A stretch of 64,000 nt of DNA from Ahaetulla prasina (taxonomy: Eukaryota > Chordata > Lepidosauria > Squamata > Colubridae), in NCBI RefSeq assembly GCF_028640845.1, contig NC_080546.1, positions 76,077,551-76,141,550 on the forward strand. Direction: 5' to 3'. The notes beneath the pieces were generated by a model. The model worked only from the letters and a program-made list of their open reading frames with translations, was not told the DNA's origin and made no database searches. The translations under genes were made by a program, and so were the position numbers. This document shows positions 10,399 to 20,712 of this stretch, one piece after another (position 1 is the first letter of the stretch; each line of letters starts with the position of its first letter).

Positions 10399-10560
10399 TT
10401 TGATTTGATTTGATTTGATTTGATTTGATTTATATACCGCCCTTCTCCCGAAGGATTCAGGGTGGTTTACAGCCAAATAAAAACGAGATTACAAAAATTA
10501 AGAAATAATTTAAAATCTAAATTCAATTAGGGCAAAAGATAAAAGAGCCAATTGGATTTC
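10346..10560 (-). mobile_element. L2 LINE 3' UTR fragment with (TTTA)n and (GATTT)n
   Basis: The tract at about 10346-10400 is (TTTA)n, followed by (GATTT)n to about 10430. Then ATATACCGCCCTTCTCCCGA marks the reverse complement of the L2 3' end, with 3' UTR to about 10560. It is a separate insertion from the long plus-strand L2 that begins about 110 bp later. Confidence 0.75.
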
Positions 10561-10677
10561 CTCTGTGATGTAAGTGATGTCTTGCTCTTGGAAGAAGAAA
10601 TCTATTGTTAAATTCTTCAAACATTGGAAATTCTAGGGGAATGCACTGGAAAATTACTTAATTACTTACTGAGCATG

Positions 10678-10695
10678 TCCAAGATGGCGCCGCCC
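10678..10695 (+). promoter_or_regulatory. Candidate YY1 site at the L2 5' end
   Basis: CCAAGATGGCGCCGCC matches the YY1 consensus AAGATGGCGGC closely and lies within about 10 bp of the apparent element start. That is the arrangement known from mammalian L1, where YY1 positions transcription initiation. Confidence 0.55.
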
Positions 10696-10755
10696 TGCTG
10701 ATCGGGGGAGCGGCGGTGGGCCTTTTCGGGCCCTGTCCGGTTCTGGGGGGGGCCT

Positions 10756-11440
10756 TGGTGACATCTTGGGCCCCCGCCCTGATGGGCGAACATCCAGTCA
10801 CCCGGAGGAGGGGTGACTTGGCGCAGGACGACTTCGGGGGGGCGTTGGGAGGAGCCCCGGAGCGTCCTGCTGCAGTGGTGATCATGGCGGCTTGCCGGGT
10901 GGCCGGGCGGCTTGCCGGGCGGCCTACTGGCTTGCCGGGTGGCCGCGGCTTGTCGCCGGCCTTTTTTTGGCGGTTTGGCGGCGGCGGTGGCGGCGGCGGC
11001 AGCGACGGCGATAGGGGGTCTCTGATGTTCAGGGCCCCCTCGGACCCCGCCCGTGGGAGGAAGCAGTGGCGGCCCTGGCAGCTAGCCGGGCGGCTTGCAG
11101 GGCGGCCTGCGGGTTGCCGGGCTGCCGCCGGCCCTTTTTGGCATTCTGGCGGCGGCGGCGACGGCGGCGGCGGCGGGGGCCTCTGACACCTTGGGCCCTC
11201 TTAGATCCCCGCCCTGATGGAGGAGGCTTCAGTCGTGGAGGAAGATGGATGACGGGCAACTTCGGGGGCGAGGGGAGGAGCCCCGGAGCCCCGGAGGAGT
11301 TGCGCCCAGTGGAGATCTGGAGGGCCTACCGGGCCTACCGGGGCCTCCGTCGGCCTTGTTGGCTTTTTGGCGGCGGTGGCGGCCTGGCTTCTTTGTCTGG
11401 CGCTGGCGTCGGTGGAGTGACTGGCGTCCCTTCCTAGATG
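10756..11440 (+). repeat. Degenerate tandem monomers in the L2 5' region
   Basis: Anchor block TGACA-CTTGGGCCC followed by CCCCGCCCTGATGG occurs at about 10758-10785 and 11184-11220, offset about 435 bp. A shorter related block (GGGCCCCCTCGGACCCCGCC) lies near 11031. Each is followed by a GGAGGAGCCCCGGAG- or GCTTGCCGGGCGGCC-type stretch and a (GGC)n run. This resembles the promoter monomers of rodent L1. Confidence 0.6.
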
Positions 11441-11752
11441 GGGGGGAGGTCGGTGGCCTCATCTTGGCGATGGGATGCTTTGGTGGCGGCGGCGGCGGGC
11501 GAAGGTGGCGGTGGCGGCGGCTACCTCGGCGCTTCAAGGCGGCGGCGGCCTGTTTAACATCTCTACCATCGGTCCGCCCCCGTCCTTCTTCCTTAGCACA
11601 CCCCTGACTATCTATAGGGGGTGGTGAACTGACTGAATGAGTGGTGTTGTTTTCTACCCCACGAGGATCACTATTGACTGCTTCCCATCAGGACTGACTG
11701 ACAGACCGGTTGTGGTCACTGTATCATCCGTTACCATCTTGACCGGCCCAGG

Positions 11753-11929
11753 ATGGGCCTCCTGCTGGACTTTCTTGGTGATGCGAACGCCACGGCGGCT
11801 GACCTTCTTGCCCTGCGAGATGCCCTCTCTCGGGTTTGGCCTCCATACTACCGAGGCCCCACCTTGAGGCGGGGCTTTGGAGCCCCGAGAGGTGGCATGC
11901 TAAAAATAGGAGGCTTAGGGGCTTTTTAA
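11753..11929 (+). CDS. Small frame upstream of the L2 endonuclease frame
   Basis: ATG to TAA, 58 residues, starting MGLLLDFLGDANATAADLLA, ending in an Arg/Gly-rich part and a GGLGAF tail. It precedes the endonuclease ATG by about 180 bp. It could be an upstream ORF or the remains of an ORF1. No domain recognised. Confidence 0.3.
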   Translation: MGLLLDFLGDANATAADLLALRDALSRVWPPYYRGPTLRRGFGAPRGGMLKIGGLGAF

Positions 11930-12109
11930 TTAGTTGTTTTAAGAGATTTTTTAAGGGGAGTTTTAATGGGGATTTTAAGGGTTTGGAAGGGGGGGGAGGG
12001 ATTCGACGGGTAGGGGAGAGAACCCGTTGGGAGGGGTGGGAGGTTAGGCGGGTATTGGGAGTAGCCCGGGTGGGAGCCAGTCCTTGCGCGCGCTCGTGGC
12101 GGTTCAGTA

Positions 12110-13678
12110 ATGGGTTCGGAGGTTATAGGGGGGAGTTGCGTTCCTTTTGGTGAGGGTGGTTCCATTTGCACGGTAAGTGGGAGGGGCAGATATGGCGGAA
12201 GGGGGGGACCGTATCGTTCTGGGGGGGCGCGCGCTCGATGTCTGCAGGCGATCGCGCGCCCCGATCCCCCTCCCTTCTCCCGTTCCCCGGATGGTCAAGA
12301 CCCTCAGAGCCTGGGCCTTCGTCTGATGTTATGCAACGCACGGTCCGTGGCCGATAAGGCCCCCCTAATACATGATCTGATTCAAGGGGGTGCCGCGGAT
12401 ATTATAGGCGTTACGGAGACCTGGTTGGGCACTGAAGGGGGCGTGCCCCTGGTCGAGATGTGCCCACCGGGTTTCCGTGCATTCCATCAGCCGAGGGCCC
12501 AGGGCAGGGGTGGGGGGGTGGCGGTTGTTATTAAAGAGAGTCTAGAGCCGAGAGAGACCACTGTACCTCAGATTGCCGGGTGTGAATCCCTCTTTGTGAG
12601 GTGGGGTCATAGGTGTCAGATGGGCTTGCTGGTCACGTACCTGGCTCCTTGCTGCGTGACAGCCGCCCTGCCCGAGCTCCTGGAGGTGCTGGCTGGGGTG
12701 GCAGTTGAGACCCCCAGACTTTTAGTCATGGGGGATTTTAACTTGCCATCTTCCGGCTCGTCATCGACGGCAGCTCGGGAGTTCATGGCTTCCATGACGG
12801 CCTTGGACCTGACCCAAGTAGTTGATGGCCCTACTCACATTGGGGGTGGCACTCTGGACCTGATTTTTCTCTCTGGTCAGTGGTTGAGAGATCTGGACTT
12901 AAAGGAAATAGTCACTGAACCTTTGTCATGGTCAGATCACTCTCTTCTTCGCCTGGACTTTCTGACCGCCATTCACCACCGCAGGGAGACGGAGCTGATA
13001 CGTTGGTTCTGTCCCAGGCGCCTGATGGACCCGGATGGGTTCCGGACGGAGCTTGGGCCATTTCCTGAGGGTCTGGCTCACGGCTCGGCTGAGGAACTTG
13101 TTGCGGCCTGGGAACGGGCCGCGGCGGGGGCCTTAGACCGTGTCGTGCCTTTGCGGCCTCTGACCCGGCGCAGGTCCCAACCGGCTCCTTGGTTTTCCGA
13201 GGAGCTGAGAGGGATGAAGCGCCGGAGAAGACGCCTAGAGAGTTCCTGGAGGTCTAGCCGTTCGGAAGCTGATCGGACACTAGTGAAGTCCTATACTAGG
13301 ACTTACCTAGTGGCATTGAGGGAAGCGAGGCGTAGCTGCGCCTCCTCCCTCATTGCATCGGCAGATAACCGCCCAGCCGCCCTGTTTCGGGTGACTCGCT
13401 CCCTCCTACACCAGGGGGAGCGGGATGACCCGTTGCAGGGACGTGCTGAGGAGTTTAACGGTTATCTATACGATAAAATCGTTCAGCTTCGGGATGGTCT
13501 GGACCAAGATTGCGGTGACACGGGTGAGATGCTCGAGGGTGGTCTTGGCGATATTGTTTGGGATGAGTTTGACCCTGTGGCTCCCGAGGACATGGACAGG
13601 TTGTTGGGTAGGCTGAATGCCACCACGTGTTTACTGGACCCGTGCCCTCCTGGCTGGTGCTGGCCACTCGGGAGGTGA
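12110..13678 (+). CDS. L2 endonuclease frame, intact, truncated before RT
   Basis: 522 residues from an ATG. Residues about 70-285 form an apurinic/apyrimidinic-type endonuclease that nicks target DNA in LINE retrotransposition. LMLCNARS holds N76, VTETWLG holds E103, VMGDFNLPSS holds D209 and N211, and LSWSDHSLLRLDF holds D276 and H277, so all main catalytic residues are present. Residues about 290-500 are the linker before the reverse transcriptase (MKRRRRRLESSWRSS basic region, then the REARRSCASSLIAS and DPLQGRAEEFNGY segments). The frame ends at 13678 because a frameshift near 13620-13680 throws it out of the RT frame. It is a LINE protein, not a host AP endonuclease; the 40-50 N-terminal residues are low complexity and the true start may differ. 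Confidence 0.85.
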   Translation: MGSEVIGGSCVPFGEGGSICTVSGRGRYGGRGGPYRSGGARARCLQAIARPDPPPFSRSPDGQDPQSLGLRLMLCNARSVADKAPLIHDLIQGGAADIIGVTETWLGTEGGVPLVEMCPPGFRAFHQPRAQGRGGGVAVVIKESLEPRETTVPQIAGCESLFVRWGHRCQMGLLVTYLAPCCVTAALPELLEVLAGVAVETPRLLVMGDFNLPSSGSSSTAAREFMASMTALDLTQVVDGPTHIGGGTLDLIFLSGQWLRDLDLKEIVTEPLSWSDHSLLRLDFLTAIHHRRETELIRWFCPRRLMDPDGFRTELGPFPEGLAHGSAEELVAAWERAAAGALDRVVPLRPLTRRRSQPAPWFSEELRGMKRRRRRLESSWRSSRSEADRTLVKSYTRTYLVALREARRSCASSLIASADNRPAALFRVTRSLLHQGERDDPLQGRAEEFNGYLYDKIVQLRDGLDQDCGDTGEMLEGGLGDIVWDEFDPVAPEDMDRLLGRLNATTCLLDPCPPGWCWPLGR

Positions 13679-15126
13679 CACGAGGCTGGCTCCAGGCGAT
13701 TACGATTGCTTCTTTGGTGGAGGGCGTCTTCCGGCCGCCTTGAAAGAGGCGGTGGTGAGGCCCTCCTCAAGAAGCCTTCCTGGACCCGGCTGTTTTAGGT
13801 AATTATCGTCCGGTCTCCAACCTTCGCTTCGCGGCGAAGGTTGTAGAGAGTATGGTGGCATATCAGTTTCCCTTACACCTGGATGAAACTGTCTATCTAG
13901 ACCCGTTCCAGTCCGGTTTCCGGCCCGGTTACAGCACGGAGACGGCTTTGGTCGCGTTGGTGGATGATCTCTGGAGGGCCAGGGATAGGGCTGTTCCTCT
14001 GCCCTGGTCCTATTAGACCTCTCAGCGGCTTTCGATACCATCGACCATGGTATCCTGCTGCGCGGTTGGAGGGATTGGGAGTGGGAGGCACCGTTTATCG
14101 GTGGTTCTCCTCCTATCTCTCCGACCGTCGCAGTCGGTGTTGACAGGGGCAGAGGTCGCCCCAGGCGCCTCATTTGTGGGGTGCCGCAGGGGTCGATCCT
14201 CGCCCCTACTGTTTAACATCTACATGAAGCCGCTGGGTGAGATCATCAGTGGTTTCGGTGTGAAGTACCAGCTGTATGCGGATGACACCCAGCTGTACTT
14301 TTCTACACCGGACCACCCCAACGAAGCTATCGAAGTGCTGTCCCGGTCTGGAGGCCGTACGAGTCTGGATGGGGAGAAACAGGCTCAAGCTCAATCCCGC
14401 CAAGACAGAGTGGCTGTGGATGCCAGCATCCCGGTACAGTCAGCTAAATCCGCGGCTGACCATCGGTGGCGAGTCAGTGGCCCCGATGGAGAAGGTTCGC
14501 AACTTAGGCGTCCTCCTGGATGAACGGCTGTCTTTAGAAGATCATTTGACGGCCGTCTCCAGGAGAGCGTTCTATCAGGTTCGCCTGGTACGCCAGTTGC
14601 GCCCCTTTCTGGACCGGGATGCCCTATGCACGGTCACCCACACACTCGTGACGTCTCGCCTGGATTACTGCAATGCTCTCTACATGGGGCTCCCCTTGAA
14701 GGGCATCCGGAGGCTGCAGTTAGTCCAGAACGCGGCTGCGCGGGTGATAGATGGAGCCCCTCGTGGCTCCCGCATGACACCCATCCTGCGCAGACTGCAC
14801 TGGCTACCTGTGGCCTTCCGGGTGCGCTTCAAGGTTTTGGTGACCACCTTTAAAGCGCTCCATGGCATTGGGCGGGTTATTTACGGGACCGCCTACTGCT
14901 ACCGCATGCCTCTCACCGACCCGTGCGCTCTCATAGTGAGGGTCTCCTCAGGGTGCCGTCAGCGAGGCAATGTCGCCTGGCGACGCCCAGGGGAAGGGCC
15001 TTCTCTGTGGGGGCTCCCACCCTCTGGAACGAACTACCCCCCGGCCTTCGTCAGCTTTCGGACCTTCGGACCTTCCGCCGCGGGCTCAAAACATACCTAT
15101 TTAATTGTGCAGGACTTAGCTAGATT
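13617..15126 (+). pseudogene. L2 reverse transcriptase, frameshifted
   Basis: RT blocks are recognisable in order but in changing frames: NYRPVSNLRFAAK (about 13799), FQSGFRPGYSTETALV (about 13908), [13 protein letters not shown] (about 14009-14050), [16 protein letters not shown] at 14275-14286, then [18 protein letters not shown]. The downstream SRLDYCNALYMGLP and [11 protein letters not shown] blocks are the thumb and C-terminal region, and LWNELPPGLRQL lies near the end (another frame, about 15030-15060). Both catalytic Asp regions survive. At least three frame changes and a stop (about 13800) inactivate it. Confidence 0.9.
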
Positions 15127-15319
15127 TTAAATTTATGGGTTTTAACTGGGTTTTCTTTTTTATATTTTAAAATACGGGCTTATAGAATAAGTTTCTTAAT
15201 TGTTTTTATAGTGTATTTATGTGTCTATGTGTTTTTTAAGTGCCTGTAAACCGCCCTGAGTCCTTCGGGAGATAGGGCGGTATATAAATATGATTAATAA
15301 ATAAATAAATAAATAAATA
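15127..15319 (+). other. L2 3' UTR and tail
   Basis: An AT-rich stretch, then the conserved stem-like end CCGCCCTGAGTCCTTCGGGA to GGGCGGTATATAAATA, which can pair (CCGCCCT with AGGGCGG), then (AATA)n. This is the part the RT recognises in stringent L2-type LINEs, and it explains the many isolated tail fragments in the window. Confidence 0.8.
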
Positions 15320-16784
15320 ATTGCAACGCCATTTGCTATACTGACAAACTAGAATTTCTGTGTAACCATTAATGTCAGAAACAAAATTGCACATAAAAAA
15401 GATCTCACATGACAGGTATAAAAAATTAATTATGCTTCAATTACCTGGTTCAGGGATAGCAAACGTTAAACTCATTAAACCCTTCAAGTGCTGTACTGTA
15501 AACCTTTAGTACTTAAATAATTTTATCAAATTAATTGAGTAAATGGGCAGTACAGACAATAAAAACTCTTTAACCTTCATAAATTCCCAGGTGAACCAAG
15601 TGGACCAAAGCTGCAGTTCAATTCAGTTAATCTATTCCTCCCCTGCTCCTCTCTTTCCTACAGCACCTGTTTTTGCAACACTATTATTTTATACATTTCA
15701 CTATTTATGGCTCAAAATATTCTTGTCTTTGGGTGAAATATTTTTTGGTATAATAAATTGACATGTTCCATAGATGGCCTTCTCACAGCAGCTTGCTCTG
15801 TGCTTACTAAGTCCATGCGTCTGTTTCGATTTTAGATAATCCTGCTCCCCTTCTTAGTACCGCGTTTGGGATGCAGCGTACTACCTCAAATAGAGCTCTT
15901 AGGAATTTGGATTGCATCCGTTCCAGAGGAGTAAAAGTGGAGTAAGATCTCAGCTGAGGAACATATACCTGAGTATAACTTCAGTGCTGCTGGAATATAC
16001 TGTGCTCCTCTGGAAAAATAAAAAAAAAATGAATTGCTACCAGTTTTTTGAGCATTTTGAATAACACAATTTTGATGTGCACTGCATTTAGTGGAGCTAT
16101 GGAAAAGCTCCATGCCCAAATATTTAAAGGAATTTGACTTGCTCAATTTTGTGACCATTTTTATCTCCAGGTGTGCAATTTAGGTCTTTTTGCAAGGTCA
16201 TATCTCAAATTGACGCAAAGTCAATATATAATGATGCACCTATTTTGAAAGTGTATTTTTCAGTCAGTAAGGTTGCCCCTCATTCTTAGTCCTCCTCATT
16301 ATAAGCTGATATTTTCATGTTTGTTTATTTGTTTATTATTTTTATACAAGTGAGTATATCTCCAAACGAATTATTGAACTGTAACTACTGATGACTTTCA
16401 TTTCCAAAGAATGTAATTGTGGTTGAGATGGGGCCCAGAGGCTTCTGGAAATAAAATAACTCAAGAAAATAAAACATTACTTAGAAATATACTACAGTTT
16501 GTTTAAAATAACATTTTTTTTAAAAAAAAGTATAAGGGCACAAGGTTCTAGGGTTACACTAGAGGCAGAAATATGAGTATAATATCTTCAAAGCATCTAT
16601 TATCTTCCTCAATGAGAACATCATGAGGAAATGACTTTGGAATTTACTTTTCAAAATGTAGGGCTTTACTGAGCTAGTGATTTTTATTCAGCTTTATGTG
16701 TGCTTGATGAGCATCTCTGTTCTTAAATATTTGGTTAATGGATTACAGGAAGGAGTTTTTTTAAACACTATCAAAGGACCCCAT
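15320..16784. other. No recognised feature
   Basis: AT-rich sequence without a repeat or gene I can support. It includes homopolymer runs near 16018 and 16510. Confidence 0.5.
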
Positions 16785-17245
16785 TTTTTTTAATTGAAAA
16801 AGTTTTACAAAAATTCCCCCCTTTCCCACCACCCTACCTCCCCCTCCCCCCTCCCTTCACAACCACCACCACCCCGACTTCCCGGAACAAACACAAGGTA
16901 TAGTTAAAAATAAAACAAACATATGCTAAAAAAATTTCCCTCCCAACTCAATTATACCCCTACAATTCTCATCAGTTCCTAACTTCCCCCAAAACAATCA
17001 GAAATAATACATCCTAATCATTCAAAGGCAGTCTGATAACTCTTAGTCTGATATCTACTTTGAATATAGTCAATCCATTTTTTCCATTCCTTTAAGTATC
17101 TTTCTTGCGTATTGTCTTTCAAAAAGGCTGAGATTTTTGCCATCTCAGCCAAATTAGCAACTTTCAATATCCATTCTTCTATTGTAGGTACTTCTTTTTT
17201 CTTCCAATACTGTCCTATCAGTAATCTTGCCACTGTTATTAGATT

Positions 17246-17996
17246 CAAATTTCTGGGTTCTATCATATCGCAAGATCTCAAATGGACAGCTAACATCAAA
17301 AACATCATTAAAAAAGGACAACAAAGAATGTTCTTTCTGCGCCAACTCAGTAAGCTCAAACTGCCCAAGGAGCTGCTGATCCAATTCTACAGAGGAATTA
17401 TTGAGTCTGTCATTTGCACCTCTATAACTGTCTGGTTCAGTTCTGCAACCCAACAAGAAAAACACAGACTTCAGAGGATAATTAGAACTGCAGAAAAAAT
17501 AATTGCTACCAACCTGCCTTCCATTGAGAACCTGTATACTGCACGAATCAAGAAGAGGGCCGTGAAAATATTTGCAGATCCCTCGCATCCTGGACATAAA
17601 CTGTTTCAACTCCTACCCTCAAAACGACGCTATAGAGCACTGCATACCAGAACAACTAGACACAAGAACAGTTTTTTCCCGAAGGCCATCACTCTGCTAA
17701 ACAAATAATTCCCTCAACACTGTCAGACTATTTACTGAATCTGCACTACTATTAATCGTTTCATAGTTCCCATCACCAATCTCTTTCCACTTATGACTGT
17801 ATGACTATAACTTGTTGCTGGCAATCCTTATGATTTATATTGATATATTGATCATCAATTGTGTTGTAAATGTTGTACCTTGATGAACGTATCTTTTCTT
17901 TTATGTACACTGAGAGCATATGCACCAAGACAAATTCCTTGTGTGTCCAATCACACTTGGCCAATAAAATTCTATTCTATTCTATTCTATTCTATT
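17246..17996 (+). mobile_element. L3/CR1 (Snake1-type) LINE 3' part inside L1
   Basis: The frame ending at 17708 encodes the RT C-terminal part: FLGSIISQDLKWTANIKNII, LKLPKELLIQFYRGIIESVI, RLQRIIRTAEKII and KRRYRALHTRTTRHKNSFFP. The 3' UTR ends CAATCACACTTGGCCAATAA followed by (ATTCT)n. Possible degenerate target duplication TTAGATTCAA / TTAAAATCAA. 5'-truncated; the remaining reading frame is open. Confidence 0.9.
17970..17996 (+). repeat. (ATTCT)n microsatellite at L3/CR1 tail
   Basis: About five units directly continue the LINE tail, the known snake pattern of CR1 tails seeding AATAG/ATTCT microsatellites. Confidence 0.9.
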
Positions 17997-18561
17997 TAAA
18001 ATCAATTTACTCTCAATTACTGTACAGTCCGTAATAATTCCCAGCAGAAAAAATTGCGGCAGGAACATTATCTTCTTTTTCAGAACATTTTGTAAAATCC
18101 ACCAAATTTTTATCCAAAAAGCCTTAATATTCTTACAAGTCCACCAAATATGAAAATATGTAGTGTCATCACAATTACATCTCCAACATTTTGCTTGCAT
18201 ATCTGGATACATACACGATAATTTCTTAGGATCTAAATGCCATCTGTAAAACATTTTATAAAAATTTTCCCTTAAATTCTGTGCCTGCGTGAATTTAACA
18301 TTTCTAACCCAAAATTTTTCCCAAGTTTCCAATAATATTGGCTCCTGAAAATTTTGTGCCCACTTTATCATACAGTCCTTTACCAAATCCCTTTCAGAGT
18401 CTATTTCAAGTAACACATTATACAATCTCTTTATATGCTCCTGAGATTGATTTCTAATTTGCTTTACCAAATTTTCCTCATTCTGGACTATACCAATTTT
18501 CTGATCCAAAAGACCCCATTACTAAATGCCCAAGATTGTTTATCATGTGGAGCATCTCTGA

Positions 18562-18770
18562 TAGTGATGGCGAATCTTTTAGGCACAGAATACCCAAACT
18601 GGAACGTGCATGTGAACGTGCGCTCCAGAGTGCCGGAAACACAACAACATGTGTATGTCAGAAACCCAATGACCAGCTGGGTGAGTTGGGGCAACACAAC
18701 ACGTGCCCCCAGAGACGGCTCTGCATGCCACCTCTGGCAGACATGTCATTGGTTCGCCATCATGGAGCTA
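18562..18770. mobile_element. hAT MITE, old
   Basis: The inverted ends TAGTGATGGCGAATC and GGTTCGCCATCATGG enclose a GC-richer core. The flanking 8-mers ATCTCTGA and AGCTATGA match at six of eight positions, fitting an old hAT insertion. Confidence 0.7.
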
Positions 18771-19655
18771 TGATATGCGATGATTTTGCAGGATAGCAGG
18801 GATCCATAGCACACATTGGAAATGGAATTCATTGCATGTATGCTGCTACTCCTTGGAGAAGGTTTTCAAAAATGCCATTGACAATTTTGATGGGTTCCCT
18901 TTTTTATCTTTGTTGATTCCAGAATGAAAAGTCAATGTTTCTCAATAAAGTAGCTTTAAATAAAATTATCTTTCATTTTTCATATAATGTTTGTGAATGA
19001 CTACGTTGAGCAAGAAGATTCAGCATGATGTCTTTTCCATTAATGATAATCCAAAATTTATTATAGGATGATATTCTGAGTAATAAGATCCTTTATGGGT
19101 TTAAAAGTTAACTACTAATACAGTAACTGCCAAAATCAATTATGATTCTTTATTTTTCACTCTAGTGAAATCCGAACCCTCTGGATGTCCCTGGCTGCAG
19201 ATGATACTCTATATCCTGAAGTGCTGAGTATTCTTCCCAGCAAAGTCCCCACAATGGATAAACTCAAGAAATGAGACATCTGCCTCTCTTATCAAATTTC
19301 TTCCATATTTTCCATCAACATGAATGCAGCCTGTCATTTCTGGCAATGCAACCCAGATTACAACTGGGCAGTATTTACATAATGGTTAATAACCTGCTTC
19401 TTAGCATATGAATTTGCTCCTATATTTTGTTAGAAACATACCAGGAGGTATGTGAAAAGTACTAAGTTTTGATGGACTGTTCAAACATTGTTTGAACGGC
19501 ATAAAGAGGTATGGGAACTGTAAGATACACAGAATGAACATTTTGTGCTGGCATCCCATCTTGATTCTTCATCTGTGTTCTCATCTTATGGATAGAACTA
19601 GAATCAGCCTACTGTCCAATATAGAATTTTTTTTTACATTCTATAATATATTTTA
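18771..19655. other. No recognised feature
   Basis: Unique-looking AT-rich sequence with no supported gene or repeat. Confidence 0.5.
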
Positions 19656-20050
19656 CTATAAGAAAGGCTGAGCGCCAAAGAATTGAGGCCTTTGAACTAT
19701 GGTGCTGGAGAAGATTCCTATGAGTCCCTTGGACTGCAAGGCGATCAAACCGGTCAGTCCTAGAGGAGATCAACCCTGACTGCTCTTTAGAAAGCCAGAT
19801 CCTGAAGATGAAACTGAAATACTTTGGCCACCTAATGAGAAGGAAGGACTCACTGGAGAAGAGCCTAAGGCTGGGAAAGATTGAGGGCAAAAGAAGAACA
19901 GGACGACAGAGAACGAGGTGGCTGGATGGAGTCACTGAAGCAGTAGGCATGAGTTTAAATGGACTCCAGAGGATGGTAGAGGACAGGAAGGCCTGGAGGA
20001 ATGTTGTCCATGTAATCGCGATGGGTCGGACATGACTTCGCAACTAACAA
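19656..20050 (+). mobile_element. Bov-B LINE 3' end
   Basis: 19808-20035 encodes MKLKYFGHLMRRKDSLEKSL, then GKIEGKRRTGRQRTRWLDG, GLQRMVEDRKAWRN and MGRT, the well-conserved C terminus of Bov-B (RTE clade) ORF2. It ends CAACTAACAA. Upstream (19660-19800) is the preceding part in decayed frames. 5'-truncated. Bov-B is known for transfer between distant vertebrates, including squamates. Confidence 0.9.
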
Positions 20051-20463
20051 ATTAATGTATTTGCTTACAATATGGCAGTAGAAGCCCTTTAAAATATAAT
20101 GAAAATGGCAAAATGTGACTCCCACATTTTGGACACAGCAGACAAAGACAATGGCTGGGACATGCTCATAGATGCTGAGGAGCAACACAATAGATTTGCT
20201 TCTCTAGGGAGGTAACATACAAAAATCTGTTTTAGAATGAGGCTTTAAAAGATGTGTTTAACTTGTCTAGTTGGAAGGACATCTTCTACCACTAATATGA
20301 ACATTTTCTCAATTTTCAGAGCAATGCAGATGTGCCTAATGGATTCCTTTCCTGGGAGATTGATTCCAGACTTATTTGATTATCCCTTTTTACACAAGGA
20401 AGGTTGGAGGAAGGCTGCATTTTTTGCAGAGGTTATATTTTTTTGCAAATAGCTAAATATGGA

Positions 20464-20712
20464 GAAAGGTCGGCAGTTCAGCGGTTCGAATCCCTAGTGC
20501 CGCATAACGGGGTGAGCTCCCATTACTTGTCCCAGCTTCTGCCAACCTAGCAGTTCAAAAGCACATAAAAATGCAAGTAGAAAAATAGGGACCACCTTTG
20601 GTGGGAAGGTAAAAGCGTTCCGTGCGCCTTTGGCTTTTAGTCATGCCGGCCACATGACCATGGAGACGTCTTTGGACAGTGCTGGCTCTTCGGCTTTTAA
20701 ACAGAGAAAGTT
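20464..20712 (+). mobile_element. Sauria-type SINE, truncated
   Basis: It contains GGTCGGCAGTTCAGCGGTTC with box B GGTTCGAATCC, GGGGTGAGCTCCCATTACTT, CAAGTAGAAAAATAGGGACC and CCGGCCACATGACCATGGAG. The tRNA box A head and the extreme 3' end are missing. A fuller copy is at 57847-58195 on the minus strand. Confidence 0.85.

Larger units (their letters stand above)
10671..15319 (+). mobile_element. Nearly full-length L2-clade LINE (4.6 kb)
   Basis: In order: a GC- and CpG-rich 5' region (10671 to about 11600), a linker with a small frame, an intact endonuclease frame, a frameshifted reverse transcriptase, a C-terminal domain, and a 3' UTR. The 3' UTR ends CCGCCCTGAGTCCTTCGGGA and a GGCGGTATATAAATA-type stem followed by (AATA)n. 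The RT motif NIYMKPLGE with YADD and the 3' tail place it in the L2 group of the CR1/Jockey superclade. No target duplication is evident, as is common for L2. The RT frameshifts make it non-autonomous now, but divergence looks modest. Confidence 0.9.
16785..18530 (-). mobile_element. L1 LINE 3' part, split by an L3/CR1
   Basis: On the minus strand, 18509-17997 encodes the end of L1 ORF2, including the zinc-knuckle-like motif CWRCNCDD...FHIWWTC (around residue 110-130 of that frame). 17245-17018 encodes the final segment ARLLIGQYWKKKEVPTIEEW. The 3' UTR (16990-16800) is a polypurine, G-rich tract on the L1 strand, typical of L1. The 17246-17996 interval is an inserted L3/CR1. Stops show it is dead. 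Confidence 0.85.

Noticed and set aside
10716..11607. Several overlapping open frames on both strands in the GC-rich region
   Set aside because: They are Gly/Arg/Ala/Pro-rich by-products of GC-rich monomers in the L2 5' region, with no conserved protein and all phases open.
12110..13678. Host AP endonuclease gene
   Set aside because: The domain order, downstream RT blocks and L2 tail show that it is a LINE protein.
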